Notes: generated by a model not told the origin, from the sequence alone. Counted from the first letter of the stretch, positions 39,732 to 48,953 are shown. The stretch: DNA of 64,000 nucleotides from Pantoea alfalfae (GCF_019880205.1 NZ_CP082297.1:1-64000), one strand, 5' to 3'. A program made the numbers and translations.

Positions 39732-41379
39732 CGCTATCCCGGCTGACTCCCTGTTGCAACTGCGGCAGCGGCTTGATCGCCTGCCACCAAAAAGTCCTGA
39801 ACGGGCCACCCAGATTGCCGCTACCGCTCAATTGTATGATATTTCAGTCTCGACGGTCTATCGCTCCCTTCGTCTGGTCCTCAGACCACGAACAGCTCAC
39901 CGCCGCGATCGTGGTCAGCCCCGGATACTTCCCCCGTCTGAACTGGAACATTACTGTGAACTGATCGCTGCGCTGAAACTGCGAACAACGAATAAATCCG
40001 GTCGTCATCTGTCAACCGGGCGGGCAATACAGTTGCTGGAAGAGCACGGTGTGGAGACAGCTCAGGGGTTGATAAAAAGTCCCAAAGGCTTGCTTAGTAA
40101 ACAGACCGTCAATCGCTGGCTTTCCCGCTGGCGTCTCGACCAGCCCCGCCTGTTACGGGAGCCGCCGGCGGTAAGATTTCAGGCAGAAAGCAGCAATGAC
40201 TGCTGGCAGTTTGATATGTCACCGTCCGATCTCAAACATATTGAACGGCCTGACTGGGTTGACCATGCCCGGGGCGAACCCACGCTGATGCTGTTCAGCG
40301 TGGTGGATGACCGGAGCGGTGTTGCTTACCAGGAATACCGGTGTGTGTACGGTGAGGATGCGGAATCAGCGCTGCGTTTTCTCTTTAATGCCATGGCACC
40401 AAAGGCCAGGTCTGATTTTCCTTTTCAGGGCCGCCCGAAAATGCTGTACCTCGATAACGGACCGGTGGCCAAAAGCCATGTCTTCCAGAATGTGATGCAG
40501 TCCCTGAAGGTTGACTGGCTGACGCACACACCGGCTGGTAAGGATGGCACCCGGACGACGGCACGGTCCAAAGGTAAAGTAGAGCGTCCTTTCCGGACCG
40601 TCAAAGAGGCGCATGAAACCCTGTACCATTTCCATAAACCAGAGACGGAGTTGCAGGCCAATGAATGGCTCTGGAACTATCTGAGTCGTTACAATGCGCA
40701 GCGTCACCGCAGCGAGAAACACTCCCGACTGGAGGACTGGCTGGCAAATATCCCCCGGGACGGCGTGAGAGATATGTGCAGCTGGGAACAATACTGCCGG
40801 TTCGCCCGGGAGCCTGAGTCCCGCAAGGTGGGTGTTGATGCGCGGGTAACGATAGACGGCACCGCATGGGAAGTTGAACCGGATATGGCAGGTGAAACCG
40901 TTATTCTGCTGTGGGGGCTGTTTGACGAAGAGATGTATGTGGAGTTTACCGGTGAAACATGGGGACCTTATTATCCGGTGTCGGGGCCTGTGCCGCTACA
41001 CCGTTACCGGACGTTCAGGCGCGGTAAAGCGGCTGAACGGGCCGATCGTATCCATGCTCTTGCCAGACAGCTGAACATCCCCATCAGCGCATTGTCCGGC
41101 AGCGATCTCCGCGTGGTCAGTGATGACACTCAGCAGCGCATTGATGAGTTGCCACATCAGCCCTTTGATGCCCGAAAATTTGAATACCACTTTCCTGGCG
41201 TTATTGCGGCAAAACTGGCTATTGCCGACGATCTGGCCATACCGCTGGCCAGAATGCCGGATGAAGACCGGGCGTTTATCGACAGTATTCTGGCTGAGAC
41301 GCTAAACCGTAATGAAGTACTCGCCCGCATCAGAGACTATTTTCGTAACAGACAATCAGGAGAAGACCATGCGGGTTGA
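39715..41379 (+). CDS. tniA: DDE transposase of the Tni/TnsB type
   Basis: ATG at 39715 gives 554 residues. An N-terminal helix-turn-helix region (ATAQLYDISVSTVYRSLRL; SKQTVNRWLSRWRLDQPRL) leads to an integrase core: CWQFDMSPSDL (first Asp, about 165), KMLYLDNGPVAKS (second Asp, about 245) and KGKVERPFRTVKEAHETL (Glu, about 285). The Mu-type C-terminal barrel follows (VTIDGTAWEVEPDMAGETV). Coupling to an AAA ATPase gene, with multi-box ends, places it with TniA/TnsB proteins, which bind the repeated boxes and cut and join ends. The gene appears intact. Confidence 0.88.
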   Translation: MSSRRSAIPADSLLQLRQRLDRLPPKSPERATQIAATAQLYDISVSTVYRSLRLVLRPRTAHRRDRGQPRILPPSELEHYCELIAALKLRTTNKSGRHLSTGRAIQLLEEHGVETAQGLIKSPKGLLSKQTVNRWLSRWRLDQPRLLREPPAVRFQAESSNDCWQFDMSPSDLKHIERPDWVDHARGEPTLMLFSVVDDRSGVAYQEYRCVYGEDAESALRFLFNAMAPKARSDFPFQGRPKMLYLDNGPVAKSHVFQNVMQSLKVDWLTHTPAGKDGTRTTARSKGKVERPFRTVKEAHETLYHFHKPETELQANEWLWNYLSRYNAQRHRSEKHSRLEDWLANIPRDGVRDMCSWEQYCRFAREPESRKVGVDARVTIDGTAWEVEPDMAGETVILLWGLFDEEMYVEFTGETWGPYYPVSGPVPLHRYRTFRRGKAAERADRIHALARQLNIPISALSGSDLRVVSDDTQQRIDELPHQPFDARKFEYHFPGVIAAKLAIADDLAIPLARMPDEDRAFIDSILAETLNRNEVLARIRDYFRNRQSGEDHAG

Positions 41380-42337
41380 AGTGATGGAGCATTATGGACT
41401 GACGCAGTCTATTGAACAGGCAGGGTATTATGAAACTGCTCACCATAAGCAGTTGATGAAAGACATTAAAGGGGCGATACGCGAAGGACGACTGATAGCC
41501 GTCTGTGGCGTGGTCGGAAGTGGCAAAACGGTCACCCTGCGACGCCTGCAGCAGCAACTGATGGATGAAAACAAAATAATTGTCGCCCGTTCCCTGTCGG
41601 TGGACAAACAGAGTGTCCGGCTCGCCACGCTGATTAACGCCCTGTTTTACGACCTGGCGCAGGATAAGCAGGTGCAGATCCCCAAACAGGGTGAACGTCG
41701 CGAGCGGGAACTGCAGGAGCTGGTCAAAAAAGGTAAACGTCCGGTGGCACTGTTTGTTGATGAGGCGCATGACCTGAACGGTAATACACTGACGGGGCTC
41801 AAACGGCTGATGGAAGTGGTTGAAGACGGCGGTGGACGGCTGTCTGTCGTTCTGGCCGGTCACCCAAAACTGCGTAATGACCTGCGTCGTCCGACGATGG
41901 AGGAAATCGGTTATCGTACCGATATTTTTACGCTGGACGGGATCACCGGTAGTCAGCGTGAATATATCCTGTGGCTGCTGAAAACCAGTGCCGGTAAAGG
42001 TAAGCCGGAAGATATTCTGACGACCGAAGCTGTTGACCTGCTGGCGATGAAACTTCGGACACCGCTGCAGGTCCAGTTGCACCTGACGCTGGCGATGGAA
42101 GCAGGATATCAGACAGGTGAAAAGCCGATTACCGCCACGCTGGTTGAATCCGTGCTGTCACGCCAGCTGGATGACCTGGAACCAACGCTTACGCGGCATG
42201 GTTACCGGCTGAAGGATATGGTGGAGCAGTTCGATGCAAAACCTGCTGAAATCAGGGCATTATTTAACAATCAGTTAGACCCGGCCCGCACAGCCGAGCT
42301 ACGCGACAGAATGCTGGCAGTCGGTTTGCCGATATGA
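41369..42337 (+). CDS. tniB: AAA ATPase of the transposon (TniB/TnsC-like)
   Basis: ATG at 41369 follows AGGAG and overlaps the transposase stop by 11 bases. The 322-residue product has Walker A GVVGSGKT (about 45-52), Walker B VALFVDEAHDL and sensor-like VVLAGHPKL. It resembles ExeA/TnsC ATPases that select targets and activate the DDE transposase. Its last 20 codons lie inside the 234-bp terminal repeat, and a damaged inverted copy lies at the other end of the element. No TniQ-like gene is present, so targeting may rely on this ATPase alone. Confidence 0.87.
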   Translation: MRVEVMEHYGLTQSIEQAGYYETAHHKQLMKDIKGAIREGRLIAVCGVVGSGKTVTLRRLQQQLMDENKIIVARSLSVDKQSVRLATLINALFYDLAQDKQVQIPKQGERRERELQELVKKGKRPVALFVDEAHDLNGNTLTGLKRLMEVVEDGGGRLSVVLAGHPKLRNDLRRPTMEEIGYRTDIFTLDGITGSQREYILWLLKTSAGKGKPEDILTTEAVDLLAMKLRTPLQVQLHLTLAMEAGYQTGEKPITATLVESVLSRQLDDLEPTLTRHGYRLKDMVEQFDAKPAEIRALFNNQLDPARTAELRDRMLAVGLPI

Positions 42338-42341
42338 TGAT

Positions 42342-42511
42342 GTTGATTTGCAGTTATTGTGAGCCCGGCGGACTGGATTGCGAGTCCGTCTGGCTGATTG
42401 CGAGTCCATTGTCACTTAATGTGAGTCGGTGGCATTTTTCATTTGCAGTTAATGTGAGCCGAAATATGCGCTGATTGCGAGTCGGAGGGATTTTGATTGC
42501 GAGCCGTTACA
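42342..42511. repeat. Right transposon end: inverted array of transposase-binding boxes
   Basis: Reading inward from the right tip, the boxes are GGCTCGCAATC, GACTCGCAATC, GGCTCACATTA, GACTCACATTA, GACTCGCAATC, GACTCGCAATC and GGCTCACAATA, the same number and order as at the left end, with small changes in the middle boxes. Confidence 0.8.
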
Positions 42512-42515
42512 TGTA

Positions 42516-42802
42516 GTCAGTCAGTAAATGCCGTTATTCCGGTCAGCTGAAGACATCATTCGCTGCACCGAACTTTGCTATACGGCTGCTTAGTCAGTTT
42601 TTTCTTGGGTGAGATATAAGGGACGAGACGGGCCACTTGCCATCTAGAGCGGTTAAAGATCGTTCCAGCCCCTTTACGCGGCAGGTCAAGCTGGTACGGT
42701 ACAGAGAAAATTCGCTGACGCTGGCACTCAGGGCGCAGGTCAGGCGGAACAGGTTATTCATAGATACAGGCTATCATCCAATGAAAAAACAGTCTGACCG
42801 CC
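42516..42802. other. Junction between transposon and FHL locus
   Basis: No convincing gene. A minus-strand frame from about 42760 (MNNLFRLTCALSASVSE...) has no ribosome site and stops after about 55 codons; it may be a remnant. The expected 3' half of the RepFIB-like gene is not present, so this segment came from elsewhere. Confidence 0.45.
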
Positions 42803-44905
42803 TTAGTGCGCGGTGATGCCCAGCTTTTTCATTCTGGATAATAGCGTGGTGCGTTTAAGCCCCAGCCGGAGTGCGGCACCGTGCGGTCCGGCAACGACAC
42901 CATTGGTTTCTTTCAGCACGTCAATAATGTGCTGGCGTTCATCCTCTTCATGCACTGAAGAAAATGATGTGAGCGGTGGCGCGCTTACCGCAACCCTTGC
43001 CGCAGCGAGGGGGAATGGATAATTTAATTCGTCCGGTTGCATCTCCAGTACGGTTCCGCGCGTCAGCAACACTGCCCGCTCAATCACATTTTCCAGTTCA
43101 CGCACATTTCCCGGCCAGGGCATACGACTCAGCACACGCAACGTTTCTGCAGGAATACTGTCGATAGTGCGCTTCATCCGTTTCGCAATTTTACCGGTGA
43201 GGAATTTTACCAGTTGCGGAATATCCTCCGGGCGCTCGCGTAGAGGCGGGATCACAATCGGGAATACGTTAAGCCGGTAATAGAGATCACTGCGAAATCC
43301 TTTATCAGCGACCATCTGTTTCAGGTCACGGTTAGTGGCGGCGATCATCCGGACATTGACAGAAATCAGCTTGTTACCGCCTACCCGCTCGAACTCCTGC
43401 TCCTGCAAAATACGCAGCAGTTTAGGTTGCAGCTCCAGTGGGATCTCACCGACTTCATCAAGAAATAGGGTCCCCTGATCGGCCAGCTCAAAGCGCCCCA
43501 TTCTTTGCGCCGTTGCGCCCGTAAAGGCGCCTTTTTCGTGACCAAACAGGTCGCTTTCTATCAGCCCGGCAGGCATCGCTGCACAGTTCATTTTTACCAT
43601 CCGTCGATCGCGACGCTCGCCAAGATTATGAATTGCGCGTGCAATCAGCTCCTTACCGGTTCCGGTTTCTCCCAGGATCAGTACCGAGCAGTCACTTTTC
43701 GCCACAATCTCTACCTGCTTCAATACGGCTGACATACCCGGACTTCGCCCAACAATGTCAGTAAAATCTGCGTTATGGCTGTTAATTTGCTCGGTCAGAT
43801 AGAGATTTTCATGCTGTAACTTTTCTTTCAGGCTTTTGATTTCCTGATAAGCCAGCGCATTATCCACCGCGATGGCGATACGCTCGGCGATCTGCTGCAA
43901 TACCCGCAGGTTGGTTGAATTAAAGTTATCCGGCAGACAGCGCGCCAGCTTTAATACGCCCAGCGTTTTGTGGCCGAAGCGCAGAGGCAGCACACACAGC
44001 GTTTTACTCTGTTCACGCCACAGCAGATGGAACAGCGCACTGGTACTCCCCTCCTTTTCATCATCCGGTTGCTCGCTGGTCAGCAGCATTTCACCGCTTT
44101 TCATCACCTGCTGTTCCAGCGTACCTGCCAGAGCTATACGCGATTGCTCGCGTTCGGCAACATGGTTCTGGACGTAATGCGTGGCATAGACACTCGCCTC
44201 TGCGCTCTCCTTATCGGCATCACACAACACAATGCTGATGGCATTGATATGAAAGAAATGGTGAATGGTTTTGGCAATTTCGCCGGTCAGCTCGTCGAGA
44301 TCTAATTTTGACAGCACAGCATTGGTGATATCGACCAGAATACGAAAGTCATCGCGCTCGTGGCGCAGCAGGGATTGCTGGTGGAGCGCGTTTTCACGTA
44401 ACTGAATTTGTTCGACCGCAATCGCCGCCAGGGTGCAAAGCTCATACAGACCGCTTTTGTCCTCTTCACTGAACGGCGCCGGCTGCAGGCGAGTAAACTC
44501 ACAGCCGCCCAGCACCCCCTCCGATCCCAGTAAAGGGATCAGACAATAGTAATTAAAGGTTGGATAGAGGTTCAGTGCCGCCAGTTGCGGATAGCGACGA
44601 TGCAACGCATCACTGCGCCAGACCTGCGTGTCAGCATTGTGCAGCAGCGCATGCACCGGGCCGGTTGCCAGTAACGTTTCATCCTGGTAACTGACCCCCT
44701 GATGATGCGAATCGAGACCGTAAAAACTGACGCGTTCACTGTTACTGGCGAACAGTACCAGCGTTACACTCTCCGCAATACCGGCGGTCTGGATCATCTG
44801 TGTCAGGGTTTCAAGCAGTGATGTCATAGTCTGTTGCACCAGTAAAGTGCGCGTAAGCTCCAGTAATCCCTGGTGTTTCATGCTGCTCATGGTTGCACTC
44901 TGCAT
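42803..44905 (-). CDS. fhlA: Formate hydrogenlyase transcriptional activator FhlA
   Basis: The 700-residue product is close to E. coli FhlA (692). Two GAF domains (about 20-165 and 190-350) sense formate. The AAA+ sigma-54 activator domain has Walker A GETGTGKE (near 405), the sigma-54-contacting GAFTGA loop (near 470), Walker B LFLDEVGEIP and the R-finger region. A Fis-type helix-turn-helix closes it (GAALRLGLKRTTLLSRMKKLGI). It works without phosphorylation. It is last in the minus-strand hypABCDE-fhlA arm, about 100 bases after hypE, as in E. coli. It should drive the sigma-54 promoters of the divergent hyc and hyp arms and of hydN-fdhF-hypF. Confidence 0.96.
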   Translation of the reverse strand: MQSATMSSMKHQGLLELTRTLLVQQTMTSLLETLTQMIQTAGIAESVTLVLFASNSERVSFYGLDSHHQGVSYQDETLLATGPVHALLHNADTQVWRSDALHRRYPQLAALNLYPTFNYYCLIPLLGSEGVLGGCEFTRLQPAPFSEEDKSGLYELCTLAAIAVEQIQLRENALHQQSLLRHERDDFRILVDITNAVLSKLDLDELTGEIAKTIHHFFHINAISIVLCDADKESAEASVYATHYVQNHVAEREQSRIALAGTLEQQVMKSGEMLLTSEQPDDEKEGSTSALFHLLWREQSKTLCVLPLRFGHKTLGVLKLARCLPDNFNSTNLRVLQQIAERIAIAVDNALAYQEIKSLKEKLQHENLYLTEQINSHNADFTDIVGRSPGMSAVLKQVEIVAKSDCSVLILGETGTGKELIARAIHNLGERRDRRMVKMNCAAMPAGLIESDLFGHEKGAFTGATAQRMGRFELADQGTLFLDEVGEIPLELQPKLLRILQEQEFERVGGNKLISVNVRMIAATNRDLKQMVADKGFRSDLYYRLNVFPIVIPPLRERPEDIPQLVKFLTGKIAKRMKRTIDSIPAETLRVLSRMPWPGNVRELENVIERAVLLTRGTVLEMQPDELNYPFPLAAARVAVSAPPLTSFSSVHEEDERQHIIDVLKETNGVVAGPHGAALRLGLKRTTLLSRMKKLGITAH

Positions 44906-45006
44906 AACATTAGCTCTGGATAAAGTTGCCTGAAAATTTTTCTCATTTGAGCGGCCGACCGCAGTAGAAGTTTACGCCTGTCAATTCCGTCATCGCCCTG
45001 ATGAGA

Positions 45007-46029
45007 TCAACAAATGCGAGGTAAGGGTTCCGCATGCGGCAACGTGAGCTGCCGTGTCACGCCCAGAGTGCCGCGCAGACAGACCTGAGGGTCCTGCGTC
45101 ACGACGCCAATGGTTGTAGCGTCTTCCCCCAGCGGATGACTGCGCATCATCATAAGCACCGCCTCTTCGGCATGCGCAGCGACTACCGCCACCACCTTGC
45201 CTTCGTTGGCAAAGTTCAGCGGTTCCAGCCCCAGCAGTTCACAAAGGCCGCGCACCGCGGGTTTAACCGGTAACGCTTGCTCGTCGATGCAGATGCCAAA
45301 TCCACTGGCCGCACTGAACTCATGCAAAATGGCATTCACGCCGCCGCGGGTGGCATCACGTAAGGCATGGATACCCACAAGCGATCGCAGCGGCGCAATC
45401 ATCGGCGCCAGCACCGCACAGTCACTCTCCACGCCCAGATCCATTCCCAGCTTTTCACGCAGGTTAAGGATCGCCGCGCCGTGATCGCCGAGCGTACCGC
45501 TGACGATCACTTTATCGCCTGCTTTTATCGCGCGGGCGGACCAGTTAACAGCGCCCGGGATGACGCCTATCCCGGCGGTATTAATAAAAATTTTATCGGC
45601 TGCTCCACGTTGCACCACTTTAGTATCGCCGGTCACAATCGCCATGCCAGCATCGCGCGCAGTCTGCGCCATCAGGCTGACAATCCTCTGTAACTCAACC
45701 AGGGGAAAGCCCTCTTCCAGAATAAAACCGCACGAGAGCCAGCCGGGTGTCGCACCGCTGACCGCCAGATCGTTAGCCGTTCCGCATACCGCCAGCTTGC
45801 CGATGTTACCGCCGGGAAAAAAAACCGGATCGATCACGTAGCTGTCAGTGGTAAACGCCAGCAGGTCACCCTGCGCACTCAGACTGGCAAGCGACAACTG
45901 CGCGCCATCTTCCCGTTGATTGAGCCAGCAATTGTCGAAGGCGCGGAGAAACAGCTGATCGATAAGCTGCTGCATCGCGCGTCCCCCGCTGCCATGCGCC
46001 ATGGTAACGACGTCTTTAGCCTCATTCAT
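45007..46029 (-). CDS. hypE: Hydrogenase maturation protein HypE (carbamoyl dehydratase)
   Basis: ATG at 46029 overlaps the hypD end by eight bases. The 340-residue product belongs to the PurM/SelD fold: AHGSGGRAMQQLI near the start, FTTDSYVIDPVFFPGGNIGKLAV with the ATP-binding acids, and ALRDATRGGVNAILHEF. It ends in PRIC, whose terminal cysteine takes the carbamoyl group from HypF and is dehydrated to the thiocyanate that gives the CN ligand of the NiFe centre. All key features are intact. It serves the HycE subunit encoded by the divergent arm. Confidence 0.96.
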   Translation of the reverse strand: MNEAKDVVTMAHGSGGRAMQQLIDQLFLRAFDNCWLNQREDGAQLSLASLSAQGDLLAFTTDSYVIDPVFFPGGNIGKLAVCGTANDLAVSGATPGWLSCGFILEEGFPLVELQRIVSLMAQTARDAGMAIVTGDTKVVQRGAADKIFINTAGIGVIPGAVNWSARAIKAGDKVIVSGTLGDHGAAILNLREKLGMDLGVESDCAVLAPMIAPLRSLVGIHALRDATRGGVNAILHEFSAASGFGICIDEQALPVKPAVRGLCELLGLEPLNFANEGKVVAVVAAHAEEAVLMMMRSHPLGEDATTIGVVTQDPQVCLRGTLGVTRQLTLPHAEPLPRIC

Positions 46030-47191
46030 CCTGACTAACCTTCTGTTGTTGTTTATGCTGTGGCTGGCTGGCAATGGTCGCCTCCTGATGCCGGTACTGA
46101 TACCATGCCGCACACGCGCCTTCAGAGGAGACCATCAGCGCGCCGAAGGCATTGTGCGGCGTACAGCCGGTGCCAAACAGCGGGCATTGATGCGGTTTGC
46201 ATCGCCCGGTCAGTACCTCACCGCAGCGGGAACGGGGATCGTCCGCTACCGGCTGCGCCTGCGGGCTGAACCTACGCTCCACATCAAACATCGCATAGGC
46301 AGATGTCAGGGAAATACCTGAGCGTTCAATCATCCCCAGTCCGCGCCACTCGCTACTGCCAGACAGCGTAAACACCTCTCGCATCGCTTTCTGAGCCAGC
46401 AGGTTACCCTGCTCTGGCACGACGCGGCGGTACTGGTTTTCCGTTTTACACGACGCCTCGCCAACCTGTTTCACCAGCATCAGCACGCTTTGCAGCATAT
46501 CGAGGGGTTCAAAGCCGCTGATCACCAGCGGTTTGCCAAATTCCTGATTGATAAAATGATAAGGTGCGGCGCCAGTAATCATGCTGACGTGGCCGGGAGC
46601 CAGAAAGGCATCAATCCGTACATCATCCTGTGAGAGCAGACTCCGCAGGGTGGGCATCAGGCTAATGTGTTGGCAGAAGATGCTGAAATTGGTCAGCCGT
46701 TCGCGCCGCGCCTGTTGTAGCGTAACGGCAGTCACTGGCTGCGTGGTTTCAAATCCGAGGGCGAAAAATACCACCTGCCGCGCCGGGTTCTCACGTGCCA
46801 GTCTCAGCCCATCCAACGGTGAATAGACCACCCGTATATCCGCGCCGCGTTCACGCGCCTGCGCCAGTGATCCGTGTTGCCCCGGCACACGCAGCGCGTC
46901 ACCAAAGGTACAAAAAATCACCTCAGGATGTGCGGCAATCTCACAACAGGCATCGATGCGCCCCATCGGCAATACACAGACCGGGCAGCCCGGTCCGTGG
47001 ATAAACTCCAGCTGGGGCGGCAGCAGTTTGTCCAGACCGAATTTGAAGATAGCGTGGGTATGGCCACCACAGACTTCCATAATCTGCAGCGGTTTGTCGG
47101 CGGTATACGGCAGTAATCCCGCCCGCTGGTGCAACTGTTCAAGCAGCGTTTTCGCCAGTTGCGGATCCCGGAACTCATCAACAAAACGCAT
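46022..47191 (-). CDS. hypD: Hydrogenase maturation protein HypD (Fe-CN-CO scaffold)
   Basis: The 389-residue product has the family signatures MEVCGGHTHAIFKFG and FIHGPGCPVCVLPMGRID, which bind and build the Fe(CN)2CO unit with HypC. The region with [4Fe-4S] cysteines (CGEVLTGRCKPHQCPLFGTGCTPHNAFGALMVS) is at about 325-360. It is somewhat longer than E. coli HypD (373), with a Gln/Lys-rich tail. Its ATG lies at the hypC stop (overlap of one base) and its end overlaps hypE, as expected for a tightly coupled maturation operon. Confidence 0.96.
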   Translation of the reverse strand: MRFVDEFRDPQLAKTLLEQLHQRAGLLPYTADKPLQIMEVCGGHTHAIFKFGLDKLLPPQLEFIHGPGCPVCVLPMGRIDACCEIAAHPEVIFCTFGDALRVPGQHGSLAQARERGADIRVVYSPLDGLRLARENPARQVVFFALGFETTQPVTAVTLQQARRERLTNFSIFCQHISLMPTLRSLLSQDDVRIDAFLAPGHVSMITGAAPYHFINQEFGKPLVISGFEPLDMLQSVLMLVKQVGEASCKTENQYRRVVPEQGNLLAQKAMREVFTLSGSSEWRGLGMIERSGISLTSAYAMFDVERRFSPQAQPVADDPRSRCGEVLTGRCKPHQCPLFGTGCTPHNAFGALMVSSEGACAAWYQYRHQEATIASQPQHKQQQKVSQDE

Positions 47192-47469
47192 TATCTTTCC
47201 TCTCCTCCGCGCAGGAAAAGAGCAACATCGGTTTCCAGTTCGCCCATAGCATGCAATGCGGCCAGGGTTTGCCGGGCTTCGCGCTCATCCAGTCGGCTTA
47301 AGGCGAACCCGACATGGATTAACACCCAGCAACCGACCAGCGCTTCAGGTTCATCTTCGCAGACCAGCGCAATGTTGACTTCACGGCGCAGACCGCAGAC
47401 CTCGGCCCACGCGTGATCAGCCTGCTTCGCATGCAGCGCAAAGATCTGTCCCGGAATGCCTATGCACAT
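47191..47469 (-). CDS. hypC: Hydrogenase maturation chaperone HypC
   Basis: ATG at 47469 gives 92 residues beginning [19 protein letters not shown]; the required N-terminal Cys2 is present. [31 protein letters not shown] is the OB-like core. HypC carries the iron unit from HypD to the large-subunit precursor. It starts inside the end of hypB (10-base overlap). One plasmid copy presumably serves HycE alone. Confidence 0.95.
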   Translation of the reverse strand: MCIGIPGQIFALHAKQADHAWAEVCGLRREVNIALVCEDEPEALVGCWVLIHVGFALSRLDEREARQTLAALHAMGELETDVALFLRGGEER

Positions 47470-48227
47470 CGCTGCTGCTCCAGCCAGGCCAGCCACTGAT
47501 CCATCCCGGCGCCGGTGGTGGCTGACAGGGCAATCACCTCAATCCGGGGATTGACCTGTCGCGCATGGGCGATACAGGTGTCGACGTCAAAGCTGACGTA
47601 CGGCAGCAGATCAATTTTATTGAGGATCATAAGCCCGGAGGCGGCAAACATATCGGGGTATTTCAGCGGCTTGTCTTCGCCTTCGGTCACCGAAAGCACC
47701 GCTATTTTGTGTCGCTCGCCAAGATCAAAACTGGCCGGACAGACTAGATTGCCGACATTCTCAATAAACAGCAGGCTGTTTTTAGCGGGCGACAACTGAT
47801 GCAGCGCATCGTGAACCATTTGCGCATCCAGATGGCATCCTTTTCCGGTATTGACCTGAATGGCCGCCACACCGGTCGCGCGGATTCGGTCGGCGTCGCG
47901 GGTTGTCTGCTGGTCACCTTCAATCACCGCACACTCCACGCCGGATGCCAGCTGGGTCAGGGTGCGGGTCAGCAAGGTGGTTTTACCGGAGCCGGGACTG
48001 GAAACCAGATTGAGTGCCAGAATGCCCGCAGCAGCAAAATGTTCACGGTTGTGGCCGGCAATATAGTTATTCTTCGCCAGCACATCCATTTCGATATCCA
48101 CCAGCCGACGTGACGCAAATGGCAGCCTGTCGCGATTATCCGATGAATGAGGGTGGAAATGATGATCGCCGCTGCTTGTCCCTTCAATTCGCTGTTCGCC
48201 ACTGGCACAACCACAGATACTGCACAT
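47460..48227 (-). CDS. hypB: Nickel-insertion GTPase HypB
   Basis: ATG at 48227 (after GGGAG) is chosen over 48245 because it begins [12 protein letters not shown], the family's high-affinity nickel site (CxxCGC). The 255-residue product has a short His-containing linker ([11 protein letters not shown]), the P-loop [13 protein letters not shown], metal-site residues around [24 protein letters not shown], and the NKIDLLPY guanine motif. With HypA it delivers nickel to HycE. The His-rich linker may store a little nickel; supply is by the permease at the other end of the locus. Confidence 0.96.
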   Translation of the reverse strand: MCSICGCASGEQRIEGTSSGDHHFHPHSSDNRDRLPFASRRLVDIEMDVLAKNNYIAGHNREHFAAAGILALNLVSSPGSGKTTLLTRTLTQLASGVECAVIEGDQQTTRDADRIRATGVAAIQVNTGKGCHLDAQMVHDALHQLSPAKNSLLFIENVGNLVCPASFDLGERHKIAVLSVTEGEDKPLKYPDMFAASGLMILNKIDLLPYVSFDVDTCIAHARQVNPRIEVIALSATTGAGMDQWLAWLEQQRCA

Positions 48228-48257
48228 AACCTTCTCCCGGGACACATTGAGTGTCTG

Positions 48258-48602
48258 TTATTCAATTTCGATGCGTTTAATTTTCATGCCGTTATCGGCA
48301 ATGACCCGTACCTGACGTCCAGCGCAGTGCGGACACAGCGATACGCCAGGACTGATTAAAGTGATCATCTGCTGACAGGCGTCACACCAGTGGGTGGCGA
48401 CGGGTGTTTCAAGATGCAGAATAGCGCCCTCAGCGAGCGTTTCGCGGCAGACCAGAGCAAAGCAAAATTGCACCGCTTCCGGTTCCACACAGGCAAGCGG
48501 TCCTATTTCCATCCAGACCGCAGTAATTCTTCTGGCATTATTTTTTCGCCCCACCTGCTGCATTATTTCAACCGCGTTCTGACATAGCGTAATCTCATGC
48601 AT
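48258..48602 (-). CDS. hypA: Nickel metallochaperone HypA
   Basis: The 114-residue product starts MHEITLCQNAVEIMQ with the nickel-ligand His2. The zinc site uses two CxxC pairs, WCDACQQ and LCPHCAG (about 73-95). It is the first gene of the minus-strand arm and lies downstream of a strong sigma-54-type promoter (48652-48667), so hydrogenase maturation is switched on by FhlA with the hyc genes. No ribosome site better than TGAGAAAG is seen. Confidence 0.95.
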   Translation of the reverse strand: MHEITLCQNAVEIMQQVGRKNNARRITAVWMEIGPLACVEPEAVQFCFALVCRETLAEGAILHLETPVATHWCDACQQMITLISPGVSLCPHCAGRQVRVIADNGMKIKRIEIE

Positions 48603-48651
48603 ATTCTTTCTCAGGCGCCAGCTGAATTAAACGTGAATGTAAAAACAACAA

Positions 48652-48667
48652 GCAACATTGATGCCAG
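48652..48667 (-). promoter_or_regulatory. Sigma-54 promoter for hypABCDE-fhlA
   Basis: On the minus strand, TGGCATCAATGTTGCT has GG (-24, 48665-48664) and GC (-12, 48653-48652) separated by ten bases. TTGCT matches the -12 consensus fully. Transcription should start near 48641, about 40 bases before hypA. Confidence 0.8.
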
Positions 48668-48732
48668 CTTTATTAAATAGCAGGTAAAAAAACTCTTTCG
48701 GATTGAAATATTCGCAACCTTCTCCGTCAGAA

Positions 48733-48758
48733 ATGTCGAAAATAGTCGCCATCGACAT
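48733..48758. promoter_or_regulatory. FhlA-type upstream activating site between hyp and hyc
   Basis: ATGTCGA (48733-48739) and TCGACAT (48752-48758) are inverted arms with a 12-base spacer (ATGTCGAAAA...ATCGACAT). The site lies about 70 bases from the hyp promoter and about 90 from the hyc promoter, so one activator site could serve both. Similar TGTCG/CGACA dyads occur before hycB and hydN. Confidence 0.6.
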
Positions 48759-48847
48759 ATCTGCCTTCTTTTCAGCCCGGAAAAATTTGACGTAATAACG
48801 CGATTAAGTAGTTAAAACTTATTCAGTTAGTCAACACAGAACGATAT

Positions 48848-48863
48848 TGGCCCGTTTTATGCT
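48848..48863 (+). promoter_or_regulatory. Sigma-54 promoter for the hyc operon
   Basis: TGGCCCGTTTTATGCT: GG (48849-48850) and GC (48861-48862) are ten bases apart. It matches TGGCACG-N4-TTGCW except for the A-to-C and one -12 base. Start expected near 48874, about 80 bases before hycA. Confidence 0.75.
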
Positions 48864-48953
48864 AGGAGAGCCTTTTACATAGTATGTCGTCGTCACTATG
48901 GCACCCAGATAAATACAAAGCCTTTACGCAACACTTTTTAACGGGTAATAACT

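Larger units (their letters stand above)
37398..42511 (+). mobile_element. 5.1-kb Tni/Tns-like transposon with 234-bp inverted ends
   Basis: The ends, starting TGTAACGGCTCGCAATC on each side, are inverted copies of each other for about 234 bp (37398-37631 and 42278-42511), roughly 85-90% identical by eye. Each carries a series of GRCTCRCAWT boxes. Inside, left to right, are a decayed tniB remnant, an XRE-type membrane regulator, a membrane protein, a serine resolvase, a DDE transposase and an AAA ATPase. This order recalls Tn5053/Tn402 (tniABQR) without tniQ. No matching 5-bp target duplication is seen; both ends also share an outer TACA, so the true tip may be 37394 and 42515. The insertion broke the RepFIB-like rep gene. 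Confidence 0.8.

Noticed and set aside
37394..42515. Five-base target duplication at the transposon borders
   Set aside because: Whichever tip is assumed (TGTAAC or TACATGTAAC), the five flanking bases on the two sides do not match.
42516..42800. Transposase fragment between the transposon and fhlA
   Set aside because: A short minus-strand frame exists, but it has no ribosome site and no recognisable transposase motif.
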